This document shows positions 61,701-64,000 of a stretch of 64,000 nucleotides of DNA, in pieces (the stretch's first letter is position 1; every line of letters starts with the position of its first letter). Both the position numbers and the translations under genes were made by a program. Origin of the DNA: Histomonas meleagridis (taxonomy: Eukaryota; Parabasalia; Tritrichomonadida; Dientamoebidae); NCBI GenBank assembly GCA_020186115.1, contig WSYJ01000157.1, positions 744,001-808,000 on the forward strand. Direction: 5' to 3'. Under the pieces are notes generated by a model that saw only the letters and a program-made list of their open reading frames with translations, was not told the origin of the DNA and ran no database searches.

Positions 61701-62698
61701 TTAAAGTTATTAAATTTCATTTATTAGATTTGATTTATGTTTTGTTTTTGTTATTTAGTTATAAACCTGAAATTTTGGGTTATGTTCCAATTATTATAAA
61801 AGAAATGGATCCAAACGATTTTAAGAAATTGTTAACAATTTTTGATTATTATTATGAAATATTTATTAAAAAATATTTCGAATTCGAAAACTTCGATGTA
61901 ATTTATGATTCTGTTATTGATGTTATTAAAGAAATTTTAATGATTTCTAAAACAGAAGAATTTATTTCGAATTTTTTGGATGAAAAAATTTATCTTTTTT
62001 ATCATAATGAAAATATTAATGATAATTCGATTATAATGTTTACTAATAACATATATAATATATTAAAAGAATTATCAATTAATAATTTTGTTTTAATTAT
62101 TAAATTTTTCATGAAAATTCTTCAAAATAATCAAAATGATGATTTAACATCATTAATTATTAGTCAATATAAATCATTTATTGACTTAAAATTCCCTTTG
62201 ATTAGTATAACACAAATTAATAATTTTTTTGATATAATTGAGGATAATAGTAAAGATTTGATGAAATTATCATTTGATAATCAAATCGAATTTATTTTAG
62301 AGTTTAAAATTTATATGAATAATTTCATAAGTAACAAAATTGTTACAAAAAAAATAATTTTTATTTTAAAAAATTTAAATGAAATTTATAAAAATAATAT
62401 ACTTTTGGCTTTAGTTAAAGAAGTAACATTGGAATGTTTAATAAAAATCGGATACGATGAAAAAGATGAAATAATTAATTGTTTTAATGAAACTTTTGAT
62501 GTTTTCATGAATAATATAACATTTGATTGGAATAAAAATATTATAAAAATATTGAAAATGTTTAATGATTTGGATAAAAATTTGTTCTTTGATTGTTTCA
62601 TTAACTCAAAGATTTATTTGACTCAACTGATTTTATCAAAGTCAGATGAGATTAGGCATCAAATGAAAAAGGCTTTCGCAAGATTCTTTAATACTTAA
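58784..62698 (+). CDS. Large Sec7-domain Arf guanine-nucleotide exchange factor (BIG/GBF type)
   Basis: A 1304-aa helical protein. The Sec7 domain occupies about residues 440-610. It shows FLKTFQIPGEAQMIDRIMEQ with the catalytic glutamate finger, FGIKFYNDNPGIFSCADTVY, LLHTDAHHPNVKKKMTLEQF and INNNKGIDRGKDL. The N-terminal region corresponds to the DCB/HUS domains and the C-terminal ~690 residues to the HDS helices of BIG/GBF proteins. It would activate Arf GTPases on Golgi or endosomal membranes. The gene is unusually AT-rich throughout and lacks the GC-rich 3' end of other genes here. A piece of it (60987-61020 plus 61139-61302) is copied at both ends of the window. Confidence 0.92.
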   Translation: MVGISSFVIQQLNELKLQCGGIFQRSIRESISKSMKYLESIAQQEDIDLKIALDPFFVAIETDKKHLYPLALDCFYSFFNQFNYWLYQDFTQKIFKLLYHTDKYCQSEDIVLRSCKVCFSCLKSRPLSTFHGKLIKSILKTLICLFDVSTNNQNTIQNIFENIIETLFDNYNKPTELAFSDLSNKEASRSLVQTITLNSFYIFNHLDSLSVNSSINDIDMFILFDLLSKVIEKNMLQIKTIQLSINLLIKSFQKISQFYTTKTFKKLLQTQIHVSIMSLILNSNINLSKSSSNLIIIIWRNFPKVYNTNFKELFEKGFSIALTSPDSNTIVNSLNIIKTLTTEPQFFVDIFVNYDCDDSGYFPNIYENIITQIAKLSYPTNENKYVQQNALNVLVSILKSLWKYFIDFQITNINEPESPQNFLNRKKTKDKFNDGIYIFKNSWKKGIDFFIKNNFCDNTLISIAKFLYNTNTLDPKQVGELIGSIENIEILKEFVSLFDFKNKTFEKSFREFLKTFQIPGEAQMIDRIMEQFGIKFYNDNPGIFSCADTVYVLSYSTLLLHTDAHHPNVKKKMTLEQFINNNKGIDRGKDLSKEFLTDLYNKITTKKIFNSNSLNIDSNSTLLNRNQRIEMFKTLYNEIVLEINQRIKLKNVNIKHKFHKSESPLLIGPMFQCICSTIISSLTNNFDNSNSYEIYIKCLKGLKYCIHISSNCFIEDILDTILDNFIMFSKLRTLKITEIQQKNIDCTNTLIKIAIKDGNFLRNVWSIIMKEVSAIEKLKNEQKFNSMFTKAETLFSNSYNGLDHESIIYFIQAICDCSLDELNNNPPRLYMLTMLNSTLNLNINREHIIWMKIWDIIIIYLKSVCFNFKSSISILTLDLLRQISREFLSKKEQLRYHFQAHFMIPFVEIFNGCVNKDIQIHILYSIQQIIVSVSPNIQSGWESIFIILKNAALINYTKRICYECVLYLINNQLKVIKFHLLDLIYVLFLLFSYKPEILGYVPIIIKEMDPNDFKKLLTIFDYYYEIFIKKYFEFENFDVIYDSVIDVIKEILMISKTEEFISNFLDEKIYLFYHNENINDNSIIMFTNNIYNILKELSINNFVLIIKFFMKILQNNQNDDLTSLIISQYKSFIDLKFPLISITQINNFFDIIEDNSKDLMKLSFDNQIEFILEFKIYMNNFISNKIVTKKIIFILKNLNEIYKNNILLALVKEVTLECLIKIGYDEKDEIINCFNETFDVFMNNITFDWNKNIIKILKMFNDLDKNLFFDCFINSKIYLTQLILSKSDEIRHQMKKAFARFFNT

Positions 62699-63030
62699 AT
62701 ATTTTAAATAAATGATTATATCTATCTAAATTTGATTTTAAAAATAATTCCTTCAGATGAATGATGTTTATTTCTTTTTTGTGTAAGATGAAATTATTCC
62801 AAATGTTATGCTTAGATATGCACTAATGATTTCAATATTCACTAAATAAAAAGTTTTTATTTCAAATTTCAGCTCATTTTTTCCATAACAATTCATGCAA
62901 TATTTAAATACAATTTAACAATACTGATAAAATGTGATAATCATTTGGTTTATCTATCAAATGGGAATTGAAACTCTCCATCGATGAATCCTTTTTTGCA
63001 AAAAAGTGAATCGGAAAATGTTGCATTATC
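62699..63030. other. 3' flank of Sec7 gene
   Basis: AT-rich spacer with TAAATATTTTAAATAAA after the stop; no coding signal. Confidence 0.5.
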
Positions 63031-63115
63031 TTGTTTAAAAATGTTTCGAAAGTTATTCAAATATTTCTGTATGACCTTATGAAGATGCTAACATAAGTGC
63101 TTTGACAAGAGATAT
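63031..63115 (-). pseudogene. Ankyrin-core fragment
   Basis: Read on the minus strand this gives AGCACTTATGTTAGCATCTT then GGTCATACAGAAATA, a damaged copy of the ankyrin core of the arrays (TALMLAS..GHTEI) with stops. It lies beyond the RIC1-derived end of the right arm, so an ankyrin gene probably stood here before the duplication landed. Confidence 0.65.
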
Positions 63116-63223
63116 ATCATCAATATCTGCTACTTTGCTAAATATAGGATTATAAAATTGTAATTTTTTTTAAAAATAAAAATCTTATAATAAAAATTTT
63201 TTTAAATTAAATTTCTTTTTTTT

Positions 63224-63422
63224 AAAATCACTGAAATTCAACAAAAAAATATCGATTTTTTCGATGTTTACTAAAGCCAAAACATTGTTTTCTAATTCTT
63301 ATAATGGACTTGATCATGAATCGATAATCTATTTCATACAAGCTATTTGTGATTGTTCGCTTGATGAATTAAATAATAATCCTCCACGTTTATATATGTG
63401 AACTATGCTAAGCTCGACATTT
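63224..63422 (+). pseudogene. Sec7 Arf-GEF gene fragment (right copy)
   Basis: Matches the intact Sec7 gene 1.9 kb upstream in the same orientation, with the same ~120-bp internal deletion as the left copy and a handful of substitutions. One of these makes a TGA (63398) where the parent has CTA. It is non-coding debris. Confidence 0.85.
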
Positions 63423-63429
63423 GAAAATG

Positions 63430-63891
63430 ATGATTCATTTTGTGTACATTAATGAATGATTTGTTATAACTGCAATTATATTTACCTGTTTCACTGATAT
63501 CAGCAACATCCAGAAGTAAAAACTTAAAAAATTTAATTGACTAAAAAAAATGCTTTGTAATCAATTAATGTAACATAATAATTAATAATAAATGAACATT
63601 TTTCATAAAGTGATGGTACAATTTCTTGAAAATCAAAATCACTTTGTGATGAAATTTCTTGATGTATTTTTTTTTTATCATTTCGAATTATTTTTGCGAT
63701 TTCATTCGGATTATGTTCTTCTTTAATATATTTCTTGTGAAGTTCTCAGCCATTCCTTGAAAGTTCTTCATAATTCTAATTGGATTCTTTATTATTATAT
63801 TGTTTCTTAATTCTGCAAATTCTGGTGTCATAATATGAGCAAAAATTAATATGTCATTTGGAAAGCTTGTTATTATTTTTTCTTCAATCAT
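63430..63891 (-). pseudogene. DUF3447/ankyrin gene remnant (right copy)
   Basis: Inverted twin of 16548-17000: same open start (FPNDILIFAHIMTPEF), same frameshift and same stop, with only a couple of base differences (near 63666-63675). Confidence 0.8.
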
Positions 63892-64000
63892 TTTATTAAT
63901 AATATAATATGATTCATTAGAACAGCGCTTTAGAAGAAATTTGTTGAATTCATATATAAATTGATGATTAATCCAATATATTTAATGTGCTACTTTGGGC

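Larger units (their letters stand above)
63141..64000 (-). repeat. Right arm of the inverted duplication
   Basis: Reverse complement of 16439-17296, nearly identical over its whole length and continuing past the window end. It begins with the last nine coding bases of the RIC1-like gene (AATATAGGA followed by its stop), then that gene's 3' flank, the Sec7 fragment and the DUF3447 relic. Confidence 0.92.

Overview
The window looks like nuclear DNA of a parabasalid protist, close to Tritrichomonas or Trichomonas. The supporting signs are: AT-rich DNA with long intron-poor eukaryotic genes; one intron carrying the parabasalid splice motifs (GTATGT at the 5' end, CTAACACATAG at the 3' end); TAAA at or just after many stop codons, as expected of the trichomonad polyadenylation signal; recurrent AACGTTTT/AACCGTTTT Myb-type boxes upstream of starts; a Mutator-like (MULE) transposon remnant; multi-domain saposin-like proteins; and a family of DUF3447/ankyrin genes. 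No rRNA, tRNA, CRISPR or organellar features were seen. The species call is inference.

Layout. 1-9.2 kb is a dense housekeeping block: acyl-CoA synthetase (5' end outside the window), V-ATPase subunit a, a protein kinase, a TFIIIC TPR subunit and VPS29. 10-16.2 kb holds a four-domain saposin-like gene and a long coiled-coil gene, both broken by frameshifts, plus a tubby-like gene, a lysine-rich protein and the Pol III subunit RPC9. 16.4-17.3 kb is one arm of an inverted duplication whose other arm ends the window (63.1-64.0 kb). Both arms carry a DUF3447 remnant, a fragment of the Sec7 gene and the last bases of the RIC1-like gene. 17.3-19.7 kb is a RIC1-like trafficking protein. 20.7-23.0 kb is a dead MULE with ~107-bp terminal inverted repeats. 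24.3-26.9 kb and 31.0-33.7 kb are two paralogous DUF3447/ankyrin loci flanking a CLASP-like TOG protein. 33.8-46.8 kb contains a PDI-like thioredoxin protein, two unrecognised genes, TAF6 (spliced), CPSF100, ribosomal protein eL33, an ARM-like protein and a small helical protein. 47.3-50.1 kb is a RasGEF. 50.3-52.7 kb is a membrane-anchored glycosidase-like pseudogene with four in-frame stops. 53-54 kb is another dead ankyrin gene. 54.6-62.7 kb holds a GT11 fucosyltransferase, a choline-transporter-like protein, a 73-bp minisatellite and a large Sec7 Arf-GEF.

Functionally, the intact genes cover membrane trafficking and small-GTPase control (VPS29, RIC1-like, RasGEF, Sec7 GEF, V-ATPase), transcription and 3'-end formation (TFIIIC, RPC9, TAF6, CPSF100), and cytoskeleton (CLASP-like). 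Between them lie decayed members of expanded families.

The most unusual structure is in the two ankyrin loci. Seventeen ankyrin-repeat cores are all open, but they are separated by spacers that are mostly exactly 83 nt long, contain stops and shift the frame. A 170-nt period is therefore kept that cannot be translated directly. Removing about 71 nt per unit would leave a perfect 33-residue ankyrin period, yet the spacers lack the splice motifs present in the TAF6 intron of the same window. All calls come from reading the sequence; no database search was possible.
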